A stretch of DNA of 64,000 bases from Paenibacillus profundus (GTDB lineage Bacteria; Bacillota; Bacilli; Paenibacillales; Paenibacillaceae): contig NZ_JAJNBZ010000006.1 in assembly GCF_021369635.1 (NCBI RefSeq), positions 62,001 through 126,000 on the forward strand, given 5' to 3'. Below the pieces are notes generated by a model. It was not told where the DNA came from, did not search any database, and was given only the letters and a program-made list of their open reading frames with translations. Position numbers and translations under genes: made by a program. Shown in pieces: positions 8,431 to 17,006 of this stretch. The stretch's first letter is position 1, and each line of letters begins with the position of its first letter.

Positions 8431-10905
8431 ATGACTGGCAATCAAGACTGGATTATAATTACAGGTGCCAGAGAACACAATTTAAAAAATATCGAGGTCC
8501 GCTTCCCCCGCAATCAATTAACCGTCGTGACCGGCGTGTCCGGCTCCGGGAAATCAACCTTGATGTTCAACATCCTCTGTCAGGAAGGCGAACGCAAATT
8601 CATCCGCGCAACCGGAAGGGTTCCAGACAATGTAGAACGGCCCGATTACGATGATATACTCGGGCTCTCACCCATTATCAGCGTGAATCAGCATCATCAT
8701 AACTACAGTCCGCGATCAACAGTCGGGACGTATAGCGAAGCTTACACGTATCTCCGTTTACTGTATACGGCCATCGGCGAGCGGCCTTGCCCGAACTGTC
8801 ACGGCACTATCGCCTATGCGGATCTACGCTCGGCGCCGAGATCGCCTGCCGAAGATGCTGCAACTGGCTTGGAATGCTACCCATGTCCAACATGCGGCTC
8901 ACCTGTCGAGAACATTACGATGGCCCATTTCTCATTTAATACCGAACAAGGCGCCTGTCCGGCCTGCATGGGCTTGGGTGAACAGGTCGAACCGGTTATC
9001 GATGCCATACTCCGCCCGGATCTGTCTATTCAAGAAGGCGGCATTCAAGTATGGAAAAAAGGGTTCATTTGGCACTTCGGTCCGCTGCTGGTGCGAGCGG
9101 CTAAATATTACAATTTGCCTTTCGGTGAAGAAGATCTAAAACGCCCGATCGGCGAGCTGCCCGAAATCGTCCGCCATCTTCTGCAGTACGGAACAGACGA
9201 TCCGCGGCTTCGAGCGCTTCGGCCCGATGCCCCCGCCCCTTCTAATATGAAGGAAGGCAAGTATGAAGGAGCCATCAACAGCTTGATGCGGCGCTATTAC
9301 GAGGAAGCCGGTGAGGATGCGGACGAGGAGTTCGCCTCATTTTTGCGCCCGGCCGCTTGTCCGGCATGTCAGGGCACGCGGTTGAAGCCGTCCAGCTTGG
9401 AAGTGACAGTGAATGGCACGCCGATACACCATTTGCTGCGTATATCGATTCGGGATCTACTGGCGTGGCTGAACGAACTGCCGCACGCGCTGGAATCGCG
9501 TTATGTCGAAGCGGTACAGCCGATATTGGCGGAGTTGACGGATCGGGCGCAAAGCTTGGTCGATACAGGTCTGGGGTATTTGACACTAGACCGCGGCTTC
9601 TCCACCTTGTCCGGTGGCGAAGCGCAGCGGATGAGACTGTCATCCCTGCTGAACTCGAATTTGACAGGCATGGTGTGCGTGTTGGACGAGCCGACGGCCG
9701 GACTGCATCCGCAGGACACGGATTCGCTAGTGGCCGCCATGAAAAAGCTGCGGGATTTAGGCAATACGATTATCGTGGTCGAGCACGATCTCGATGTGAT
9801 CAAGCAATCCGATTACGTTGTGGACATCGGTCCGGCTGCTGGCGAACACGGTGGCCAAGTCGTATTCCAGGGTACGGTTGCTGATCTGCTGCAGCATCCG
9901 GCGTCGATAACGGCCAAGTGTCTGCGTGAAGACGGACTCGCCTTGAAGCGAGACGTGCGCCGATGGAATCATGCCATTACCCTCACCGAAGCGTGCACGC
10001 ATAACTTGAAACGGATCTCCGTCGACATTCCGATCGGCGTGCTGACGGCAATTACCGGCGTATCTGGCTCTGGGAAGTCCACGCTCATCCTGCAGGAACT
10101 GCTCGATCGACTGCATACGCTGCCTGGATCGGATCAGATCCAGCATACCATCGTCGTCGATCAGCATGCGATGGGCAAAATGGCACGATCGAACGCGGCG
10201 ACCTATACAAAAGTGTTCGATCATATCCGCGAGCATTATCGGCAGCTGGCGAAGCGCGAAGGCATGAAGCTGAAGGCGTCGGACTTCTCCTTCAACGTGG
10301 CTGGAGGACGATGCGAGGCGTGCAAAGGAACCGGCCAATTGAAGCTTCAAATGCACTTCATGCCCGCCCGTTATCTGACATGCCCCACTTGCCAAGGCAA
10401 GCGATATAATGAGACAATCTTAGGCATAACGTATCGCGGCCGGCATATTGCCGACGTGCTGGACATGAGCATTGCGGAGGCGCAAGAACTTTTTCAAGGT
10501 ATTCCAGACATTGTACGAATATTGGACTGCTTGATTGATATCGGCTTGGGCTATTTACCGCTCGGACAACCGGCCAACACCTTCTCCGGCGGTGAAGCCC
10601 AACGAGTGAAGCTGGCTTCCGAGCTGGCTGGAACGAGACGAAATCACACGCTATACATTTTGGATGAGCCTTCAATTGGCCTGCATGACAGCGATACAGG
10701 CAAGCTGATGAACGTGCTGGACCGTCTAGTGGACAAAGGAAATACGGTCATCGTCATCGAGCATCATCTCCAGCTCATTCGCCAGGCTGATTGGATTATC
10801 GAGCTTGGACCGAAGGGTGGAAATGAAGGCGGTGAAGTCATTGCGGAAGGTACGCCGCAAACCTTGCGAATGCATTCGGGTTCGATATTGAAGCGCTATT
10901 TATAG
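8431..10905 (+). CDS. UvrA-like ABC ATPase (class II, drug-resistance type)
   Basis: An 824-residue UvrA paralogue, about 120 residues shorter than true UvrA. It has two ABC ATPase halves: Walker A GVSGSGKST in both, signatures LSGGEAQRMRL and FSGGEAQRVKLASEL, and Walker B VCVLDEPTAGLHP and LYILDEPSIGLH. Zinc-knuckle cysteines occur as CPNC, CPTCG, CPACMGLG, CPACQGTR, CEACKGTG and CPTCQGKR. Short UvrA proteins lacking the UvrB-binding region are typically self-resistance factors for DNA-binding drugs (DrrC-like) or of unknown role in repair. The start at 8431 sits 7 nt after AAGGTG; an ATG 7 codons earlier lacks a site. It forms an operon with a MarR gene, which supports drug-induced expression. 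Confidence 0.88.
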   Translation: MTGNQDWIIITGAREHNLKNIEVRFPRNQLTVVTGVSGSGKSTLMFNILCQEGERKFIRATGRVPDNVERPDYDDILGLSPIISVNQHHHNYSPRSTVGTYSEAYTYLRLLYTAIGERPCPNCHGTIAYADLRSAPRSPAEDAATGLECYPCPTCGSPVENITMAHFSFNTEQGACPACMGLGEQVEPVIDAILRPDLSIQEGGIQVWKKGFIWHFGPLLVRAAKYYNLPFGEEDLKRPIGELPEIVRHLLQYGTDDPRLRALRPDAPAPSNMKEGKYEGAINSLMRRYYEEAGEDADEEFASFLRPAACPACQGTRLKPSSLEVTVNGTPIHHLLRISIRDLLAWLNELPHALESRYVEAVQPILAELTDRAQSLVDTGLGYLTLDRGFSTLSGGEAQRMRLSSLLNSNLTGMVCVLDEPTAGLHPQDTDSLVAAMKKLRDLGNTIIVVEHDLDVIKQSDYVVDIGPAAGEHGGQVVFQGTVADLLQHPASITAKCLREDGLALKRDVRRWNHAITLTEACTHNLKRISVDIPIGVLTAITGVSGSGKSTLILQELLDRLHTLPGSDQIQHTIVVDQHAMGKMARSNAATYTKVFDHIREHYRQLAKREGMKLKASDFSFNVAGGRCEACKGTGQLKLQMHFMPARYLTCPTCQGKRYNETILGITYRGRHIADVLDMSIAEAQELFQGIPDIVRILDCLIDIGLGYLPLGQPANTFSGGEAQRVKLASELAGTRRNHTLYILDEPSIGLHDSDTGKLMNVLDRLVDKGNTVIVIEHHLQLIRQADWIIELGPKGGNEGGEVIAEGTPQTLRMHSGSILKRYL

Positions 10906-11021
10906 CCGTCGATAGAACATCAAGCATGCCCCAATAATAATTCTAGGTTGCTCCGGATTACTCTAGGATCATCCATAATGAGCCGGGGATGCTTGCGTGT
11001 AGACAGAAAGGAACATTGCCA

Positions 11022-11450
11022 TTGAACGATTTCAACTCTTTCGAGAAGGAATTCACTTCTTTTCAATGCAAGGTGGTATCACATCATAACAAATTCAATA
11101 TTCAAGGCATCACATCCGCTCAATTCAATATTATCGATTACTTAGACAAGCATGGGCCGAAAACGGCCCGTGAATTGGCGGAAGCATTTCACGCCTCGCT
11201 TCCGGGCATCTCGAAGCTGACGAAGAAGCTCATCGACAAGAACATGATATCGCAGACGCGGGATGAAACGGACCGGAGATATTATCATCATGCGGTAACG
11301 GAAGAAGGCCGAGGTTTTCTGCGTGCGGCCGCGACATCCCGGAATGAAGTGATGGACAGCATCAAGCTGACGTTGAACGAGGAAGAACTGGAGCAATTTA
11401 CGGCGTTGTGCCAAAAAATTAACCGTTCGCTCGCCGAGGCGAAGGAGTAA
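11022..11450 (+). CDS. MarR family regulator
   Basis: A 142-residue winged-helix protein. ITSAQFNIIDYLDKHGPKTA, then ELAEAFHASLPGISKLTKKL (recognition helix) and the wing RDETDRRYYHHAVTEEGR are classical MarR. A TTG at 11022 with GAAAGGA 9 nt upstream is the likely start; an upstream ATG at 10989 would add 11 residues with no ribosome site. It lies 116 bp after the UvrA-like gene with no terminator between them, so it is probably cotranscribed. It likely represses the operon at the palindrome by the promoter and is released by a small molecule. Confidence 0.88.
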   Translation: MNDFNSFEKEFTSFQCKVVSHHNKFNIQGITSAQFNIIDYLDKHGPKTARELAEAFHASLPGISKLTKKLIDKNMISQTRDETDRRYYHHAVTEEGRGFLRAAATSRNEVMDSIKLTLNEEELEQFTALCQKINRSLAEAKE

Positions 11451-11467
11451 ACGGGACCATTCAAGCA

Positions 11468-11539
11468 AACAAGGGAAGCATACCGCGCACATGCACATCT
11501 TATCGATGCATTTGCCGGGTGCTTCCCTTGTTGTTTTTG
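11468..11539 (+). terminator. Operon terminator
   Basis: AACAAGGGAAGCA (11468-11480) pairs perfectly with TGCTTCCCTTGTT (11520-11532) and is followed by GTTTTTG. The loop is long (39 nt). It is shared with the convergent kinase-like gene. Confidence 0.75.
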
Positions 11540-11571
11540 TTAATGATGTAAGTACATTTTTGAATTCGCCC

Positions 11572-12564
11572 TTATACGTGCGCTAGCTCAGTCATATGCC
11601 GAAGCTGCTCGAAAGTAGCTTCAGCGAGCGCTTTTTCATGAAGATACTGCGCTTCATTGTTGTTCTGCACCTTATGGAAATAGGCGTTCATCAGTTGCAG
11701 CAGGAACATGTACGAAGTCCGGCGGATGTTCGCTTCATGCGAATCGTCCAACGTACGGCCATAACCTCTCATAAAGTGCGGGTTGTTGCCCCATAACGCA
11801 AATTCGTATTCCCGATCGCCGAACAACGCGCGGTCCGCATCGATAACAGCGGCGATGTCCCATGTACCGTTCTCTTCCCGTACCAACACATTTGGTTCCC
11901 ACAGATCGTTATGCACAAAACGCGGCGTTTCTGCCAACTCGAACACATGCTTATGTTCACGGAAAAAGTCGTAATACGTTTGCATCATCATCTCGTCAAA
12001 CACTTCGAACCGGGTCGTCTTCTCCGCGATCTCATCGGTGAAGGCTGCAATGAAGTCCCACCATGTGCGATACGCCCGTTCAGGATGATCCGGCTGAGGC
12101 CAGCCGTAATAGTCCGCCGTGATGCTGTGCATAGCCGCTGTAGCTTTCCCGAGGCGTTCTTGGATCGTGCTGCGATCCATATCCGACATTTTCGCTTCGT
12201 GAAGCGGAATGCCAGCCACATACTCTAGTACGACGTAGCTGCGCGGGATGATGCGATACGAATCGTCAAATGCCAGAATACGCGGCACGGGAATACCGAC
12301 CCGGCGCAACTGCTCGTAAATCCACGGTTCCTTCGCCATCATTTCGCGCTCGAATTGGAACAACAGCTCTTGCCGGGACGGAGCAAAGCGGATGATTACA
12401 TTCTGGTCAGGACACTTTGTAGTGACGAGATACGTCGTATTGAACAGTCCGCCTTCCCGCAGCTTCGCCTCCGCCACGACCGTATCACGGTCAAATACGT
12501 GTTGAATAATGCGGGTCAGGCTATATTCATCCACAGCTTTAAAAATCCTTGAATTCTCATTCAT
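11572..12564 (-). CDS. Aminoglycoside phosphotransferase-fold kinase
   Basis: A 330-residue protein of the APH/choline-kinase fold. The catalytic loop is FVHNDLWEPNVLV with the HND at residues 218-220, and the metal-binding region is VIDADRALFGD near 240-250. The N-lobe has GGLFNTTYLV and a Lys/Arg-containing strand NVIIRFAP. Members of this group phosphorylate aminoglycosides, macrolides, homoserine or fructosamine-type small molecules; the substrate here is not readable. The ATG follows GAGGAGTGA by 6 nt. It is a single leftward gene. A drug-resistance role is possible but not supported beyond the fold. Confidence 0.8.
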   Translation of the reverse strand: MNENSRIFKAVDEYSLTRIIQHVFDRDTVVAEAKLREGGLFNTTYLVTTKCPDQNVIIRFAPSRQELLFQFEREMMAKEPWIYEQLRRVGIPVPRILAFDDSYRIIPRSYVVLEYVAGIPLHEAKMSDMDRSTIQERLGKATAAMHSITADYYGWPQPDHPERAYRTWWDFIAAFTDEIAEKTTRFEVFDEMMMQTYYDFFREHKHVFELAETPRFVHNDLWEPNVLVREENGTWDIAAVIDADRALFGDREYEFALWGNNPHFMRGYGRTLDDSHEANIRRTSYMFLLQLMNAYFHKVQNNNEAQYLHEKALAEATFEQLRHMTELAHV

Positions 12565-12690
12565 GCTGAATCACTCCTCGAAGTAATCGAATTCATGTAT
12601 GTCATTCATTAACAATTATCATAGACTTGCCTAACCTAGAATATAGCTGAATGCACGAACTGTCGATAGCAATTGTTGCATGAAAACGAA

Positions 12691-12856
12691 TTAAATTTGA
12701 ACTTTTGGTGACAATTGCAACAAAACAAAAGCGGCGGCTCCTATTAGGCCAGATTGACATCCAGAACGGCTTCCAGAATGATATCCATAATTGACTTCCG
12801 GAGCAATTTCATAACTGAAATCTTGAATGGGATCATTGATATATTCAAGCTTTCAT
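12691..12856 (-). pseudogene. Small peptide ORF with a broken start (speculative)
   Basis: Within the 380-bp gap between kinase genes, one minus-strand frame encodes a 48-residue segment starting DPIQDFSYEIAPEVNYGYHS, then GSRSGCQSGLIGAAAF, ending LQLSPKVQI before a stop at 12691-12693. No start codon is in frame. The ATG at 12854-12856 would be in frame if the AAA following it were AA (MKLEYIND...). An acidic leader followed by a Ser/Gly/Cys-rich core is suggestive of a modified-peptide precursor, but there is no ribosome site and no modifying enzyme next to it. The rest of the gap holds only an AT-rich hairpin. Confidence 0.2.
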
Positions 12857-12900
12857 CAGTTCATTGTACCCGATCAATCACTCGGTTGATTTCAATTCAA

Positions 12901-12930
12901 CTTATATTGAAGTTGTGATTCCAATATAAG
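12901..12930. repeat. AT-rich hairpin downstream of the nucleotide-kinase-like gene
   Basis: CTTATATTG (12901-12909) and CAATATAAG (12922-12930) pair over 9 bp with a 12-nt loop, 15 bp past the stop of the leftward gene. No T-run follows, so terminator function is uncertain. Confidence 0.4.
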
Positions 12931-12945
12931 TTTACATAATAAATA

Positions 12946-13821
12946 TTACGTTAATTTATTTTCTAAAAATCGATCTACTTGCTCCAAACACGTCTCCCAA
13001 TCGTAGCCTGAGTTATCCAGAATGAAATGTTTCCAAGGGAGAAGCTTCAATACCTCTTTCTCGATGCTTTTGCGTTCACGCAGCACCTCAAGGCAGCCTT
13101 CCAGTCCCGTCAAGCCATGCGCTAATCCGTAGCCTTGTGATGTGTGATAATTCAGGAAGCCTTCATACCATGATGATGACCGGGTAATCGCCGCACGTTC
13201 CAGCGTGTCCCGTATATCTGACTGATCATAGTAGAACAGCACAGGCTCAAGCTTTCGTACCCGGTCGGCCAAGTCCTGTATGAACGACAGGGTGTCCCGG
13301 CGTGCTGCATGATGCCGCACGAGCATGGCGCACAGTGTATTTTGCAGGAAGCAGCATTCGAAAATATACACCTTCTCCTCTGCGGCGGCGCATGCTCCGA
13401 ATTGCCCCCACCGTCTAAGCAGCAGCTCGCGGTACTTCTCGATTGGAAGGCCGTCATATATATCATACGGACGCACATGCTGGATGATCGCATTCATCGC
13501 ATCCCGCTTGGATGGAACGGCCTGCTCCCCTCCTTCCATCACATACATGCGGCCATAGCAGAACAAATAATCCCCATCCTGGTTATCTGTACAGGCCAAG
13601 ATCGTATCCCGCTCACCCGGATATAGGTGAAGCAGTTCATTGAACTGATTTTTATTCAGACAGGCGGTATATTCGTAATCCGCTGGATGATCCGTGTTGC
13701 CTTCCAAATACAGCTCAGCCACAACCCCCCGCTCCCGAAGCTTGTCATAGATGTGCTGCGCTGTCGTCGTCTTGCCCGAACCTGCTACACCTTCAACAAT
13801 AATCAACTTGGTGTTTTTCAT
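12946..13821 (-). CDS. P-loop nucleotide-kinase-like protein
   Basis: A 291-residue protein beginning KNTKLIIVEGVAGSGKTTTA, a clean Walker A at residues 8-18. The layout resembles deoxynucleoside/thymidylate-kinase-like ATPases: an acidic FECCFLQNTL segment near residue 165 could act like a DR(Y/F)-type or lid region, and a C-terminal helical part follows. The reaction is unknown. The ATG at 13821 with AAAGGAGAGAGAAGAAGG upstream is chosen; the frame stays open for 54 more codons upstream, but without a matching ribosome site and with unlikely composition. It is a single gene. Confidence 0.7.
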   Translation of the reverse strand: MKNTKLIIVEGVAGSGKTTTAQHIYDKLRERGVVAELYLEGNTDHPADYEYTACLNKNQFNELLHLYPGERDTILACTDNQDGDYLFCYGRMYVMEGGEQAVPSKRDAMNAIIQHVRPYDIYDGLPIEKYRELLLRRWGQFGACAAAEEKVYIFECCFLQNTLCAMLVRHHAARRDTLSFIQDLADRVRKLEPVLFYYDQSDIRDTLERAAITRSSSWYEGFLNYHTSQGYGLAHGLTGLEGCLEVLRERKSIEKEVLKLLPWKHFILDNSGYDWETCLEQVDRFLENKLT

Positions 13822-14211
13822 CCTTCTTCTCTCTCCTTTACCCGTCGTCCACGGGCGCACAAATAGCCGCAGGAACATCCCTGCGGCTGTTATTTCACGG
13901 CATACGCCGATCCAGATCAAAAAGACCGCAGGAATCCGTCCCCTGCAGTCGTTCATTACGGCAACAAACCTGTAACATGCCAACGTGTCTAGCGGGAGAA
14001 TGCAATGCTTCCCGCTGCTCGCGCGCTATTCGAGACGGAATATATGAGTAGGTTAAATGGAACGTTCGCATTCTCCATCAACATGAGTTCCGCCTCCTTT
14101 CGCTTTGCATGTGTATGATTGAATCCATTTTATTTTATGTTCTCTCCCAAACTGTGTCAACTATATTTCCCATGCCAATTCATCATGTCTGCCTATTTCC
14201 CGCTCGTGCGT

Positions 14212-15786
14212 TTACAGTTCTCTGCGCTTGGCCTGTTCCTTGATATAATCTGCGGTCCGAAGTGCCAATGCCATGACCGTGTTCGTCGGATTCGCTCCAC
14301 CAGACGTGACGAAGATGCTCGCATCGCATATGAACAGGTTCGGAATGTCGTGACTCTGTCCATAAGAGTTGACGACCGATGAACGGGCATCGTTGCCCAT
14401 GCGGCAACCGCCCATCAAATGCGCCGTATCGGGGACAACAAACCGGACATGACCACCCGCCGCCTCCAAGATGGAGCTCATCGTTACCACCGCATGATCG
14501 ATGAGCTTGCGATCATTCTCACCGTAGCTGAACGTTACTTTCGCCCGGGGCAGCCCATACTCGTCCTTCTCCTCGGCCAGCGAGACCCGGTTGTCCGGAT
14601 TCGGAAGCACCTCGCCGACCATGGTTGCACGGGCGTAATAGTTGTAATCGAGCATTTCCTCCCGCAGCCTTTTGCCCCAGAGCGGACCTGACTGCGATTG
14701 GCTGATCGCTTGTCCGAAGCTGACGGGACGGGCCCCGTGCGCATGCAGCGAATAGCCTCGCACGAATCCACGTTCCCGATCGGTCTCGTAGAAATCCTGG
14801 GTAGTCGCGAGCACAGGAGTGCCTTTATACAGCCGAATGTCACGATCGAATTTGGCGTACACATCATGACTGGAATGCGGCATGATGGCCTTGCCTACCC
14901 ATCCGCTGCTGTTAGCCAGCCCATCAGGGAATTGCGCATTCGCCGAATGGAGCAGCAAGCGCGGCGTCTCAACTGCGTATGCGGACAAGATGACGACCTT
15001 CGCCCGCTGCTTATACTTCTTCCCTTTGTGCATGAACTCCACTCCGGAAGCCTTGCCGTCGGGCTTCATGAGCACCTGGGTCACCATGCAATCCGCCAAC
15101 ACTTCCGCGCCCGCCTGCATCGCTTTTGGAATATGAACAATTAACGTACTAAACTTCGAATTCGGCATGCATCCTTGATTGCAAAAGCCGCGGTTGATAC
15201 ATGGAGGACGGCCTTCGAACGGTGCGGACAGGATGGCAAGCGGCGGCACGGAAGAGAGGATGCCCAGCTTCTCACACCCCTGCATAAATGTATAAGCGTT
15301 CGGACTGAGCGGCTCGCGCTCCGGATACGGGTATGGGCCGTGATAGCTGCCCCATGGGAAATGCTTTGGCCCGGATACAGCAATTTCCTGTTCGTTGCGC
15401 AAATAATATGGCTCTAGATCCTGGTATGTTATCGGCCAGTTCTCGCCCACGCCGTCTACCGATTTCACACGAAAATCCGATTCGTGAAACCGCAGGAAGA
15501 CGGCCGTAAAATGGACCGTTCCACCGCCTACGCCCCGGCCGGAGTTGTTGTGTCCCATCTTCAGCGGATTGTTCCCGTCCACGATGCGTGTGTCCTGCCA
15601 GCCTAAGTTCTTCATGGTGAGCTCGTCACTTGCGAAGTCGGACTGCGGATCGCGGAAAGGCCCCGCCTCCAGCACGACGACGCGCAGGCCCGCTTCGCTC
15701 AATTCCTTGGCCAACACGGCGCCAGCCGCTCCGGCGCCGACGATGACGACATCGGCCTCTTCATTGGCATACTTCCGTGTAATCAT
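14212..15786 (-). CDS. GMC family FAD-dependent oxidoreductase
   Basis: A 524-residue protein. ADVVIVGAGAAGAVLAKELS at residues 11-30 is the FAD Rossmann motif. NSGRGVGGGTVHFTAV, CNQGCMPNSKF, HLMGGCRMG and the C-terminal DASIFVTSGGANPTNTVMA are typical of the large subunit of gluconate/sorbitol-type dehydrogenases. Such enzymes oxidise sugars or polyols and pass electrons to the membrane chain. The ATG at 15786 overlaps the stop of the small-subunit gene (ATGA) and follows a GGAGGC, so it replaces a longer open frame. No Tat or Sec signal is visible on this subunit; with its two upstream partners it forms a three-gene operon. Confidence 0.88.
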   Translation of the reverse strand: MITRKYANEEADVVIVGAGAAGAVLAKELSEAGLRVVVLEAGPFRDPQSDFASDELTMKNLGWQDTRIVDGNNPLKMGHNNSGRGVGGGTVHFTAVFLRFHESDFRVKSVDGVGENWPITYQDLEPYYLRNEQEIAVSGPKHFPWGSYHGPYPYPEREPLSPNAYTFMQGCEKLGILSSVPPLAILSAPFEGRPPCINRGFCNQGCMPNSKFSTLIVHIPKAMQAGAEVLADCMVTQVLMKPDGKASGVEFMHKGKKYKQRAKVVILSAYAVETPRLLLHSANAQFPDGLANSSGWVGKAIMPHSSHDVYAKFDRDIRLYKGTPVLATTQDFYETDRERGFVRGYSLHAHGARPVSFGQAISQSQSGPLWGKRLREEMLDYNYYARATMVGEVLPNPDNRVSLAEEKDEYGLPRAKVTFSYGENDRKLIDHAVVTMSSILEAAGGHVRFVVPDTAHLMGGCRMGNDARSSVVNSYGQSHDIPNLFICDASIFVTSGGANPTNTVMALALRTADYIKEQAKRREL

Positions 15787-16379
15787 GCCTCCGTCTTCGC
15801 CTCCCATGGGTCGAGCTGACCGATATCGCCCCGGACATATCCTCGCGGATATGCCGGACCCGCGTACCCAATCTCGGACCATATGTCCGGATGAGAGCAG
15901 TACGCATCGATTGCCGTGCCAAGTAGCTTCTTGAACAGCCCTTTCTGCTTAAGAGCAGTCCATTCCGGTGAGATCTGAAGCTTGCCCTGGCTTAACCGCT
16001 CCAAAATCTCAGATTGCTCTGCCCCCTCCAATTGGTCGAACGGCGTCCCATGTTCGTTCCGGGCCTTATTATCCAATAGTTGAAGACCTTCCCGTATGAG
16101 TGTCTTTTCTTCCGGCACTCCGGTTTTGCGCTGTCCCTCCCCTGTTTTACTCGTTATAATCTGATCAAAGTGCACCAATATGTATAAAATGACATTATCG
16201 CGATCATCGTCGACGAGCAACCTGCAGACTGCGCCAAGTGTCGCGAGCTCTAATTCCTGCAACGACTGACAGGTTGTATCTTCGCGCAACCGCTCGGTTA
16301 CGATGTCCTGCGTATGTGAATCCCATTCGTCCCGTTCCTTCATCACATCGAACGAAGGATAATGACTCTTTTTAGCCAT
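15783..16379 (-). CDS. Gluconate 2-dehydrogenase subunit 3 family protein
   Basis: A 198-residue protein matching the small subunit of membrane-associated GMC dehydrogenases. ELELATLGAVCRLLVDDDRD near the N-terminus and the C-terminal GYAGPAYPRGYVRGD are the recognisable family parts. In related enzymes this subunit is needed for maturation or export of the flavoprotein; here no Tat twin-arginine signal is seen at its N-terminus. The ATG follows AGGGGG and it is coupled by a 4-nt overlap to the flavoprotein gene. Confidence 0.85.
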   Translation of the reverse strand: MAKKSHYPSFDVMKERDEWDSHTQDIVTERLREDTTCQSLQELELATLGAVCRLLVDDDRDNVILYILVHFDQIITSKTGEGQRKTGVPEEKTLIREGLQLLDNKARNEHGTPFDQLEGAEQSEILERLSQGKLQISPEWTALKQKGLFKKLLGTAIDAYCSHPDIWSEIGYAGPAYPRGYVRGDIGQLDPWEAKTEA

Positions 16380-16412
16380 AGCTTTAACCCCCTGTCTTCA
16401 CCATGATTATCC

Positions 16413-16808
16413 TTAGACGGTCCAATACAAGGCTACCAAGCCCAAGGCGCTCATTGCCGTTATCATCAGCGGCAGCACAACGGGAGGCCCGATGAGAAAA
16501 TTCCGGAACGCCCATCCTCCGACACGCTTGCCCACGCCGCTCACATGAAAGTAGAATCCGGCTAGACCGGCAACTGCCCCTATCCACATGAGCACTTGGA
16601 ACAACCCCCTTATCCAACTCGCGTTGTTGAACGAAAGCAAGAGGCCTGCAACGAAAAAAACGGGTGTTGCGATTACCGGCACCCACATGGCCGCATGGTG
16701 GAAATTTTGCCGGTAGTGATATAACGTCACCTGAATGCCAATCATCAAAAAAGCAAGGCTGACGAACAAGATAAGGACACGGTCCAGCGACCAAGACGCC
16801 CACTCCAT
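16413..16808 (-). CDS. Four-helix membrane protein of the GMC dehydrogenase operon
   Basis: A 131-residue protein with four hydrophobic segments (about residues 10-28, 40-60, 70-90, 105-128) and no recognised domain. It is the first gene of the operon, 33 bp ahead of the subunit-3 gene, with GAGGGAAGCAGC before its ATG. Similar proteins often stand in this place beside Firmicute GMC dehydrogenases. A membrane anchor or electron-transfer partner is a reasonable inference, although no heme-binding CxxCH is present. Confidence 0.7.
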   Translation of the reverse strand: MEWASWSLDRVLILFVSLAFLMIGIQVTLYHYRQNFHHAAMWVPVIATPVFFVAGLLLSFNNASWIRGLFQVLMWIGAVAGLAGFYFHVSGVGKRVGGWAFRNFLIGPPVVLPLMITAMSALGLVALYWTV

Positions 16809-17006
16809 GCTGCTTCCCTCTTTTCATATCATCGTTACACCTAATATTTCCTTTCTCTTCTACCCGTATCCGTCACGATGAAAAAACGGATCTCCGGTCT
16901 GTGCAAATATGATAAGCCGGTTCATAGTAACAGCCACGGCTTTGCATACTAGATAAAGGTTCGTTAATCAGAAAGATGCAGCAAAACAATTGCATGAAAT
17001 GTAGAG

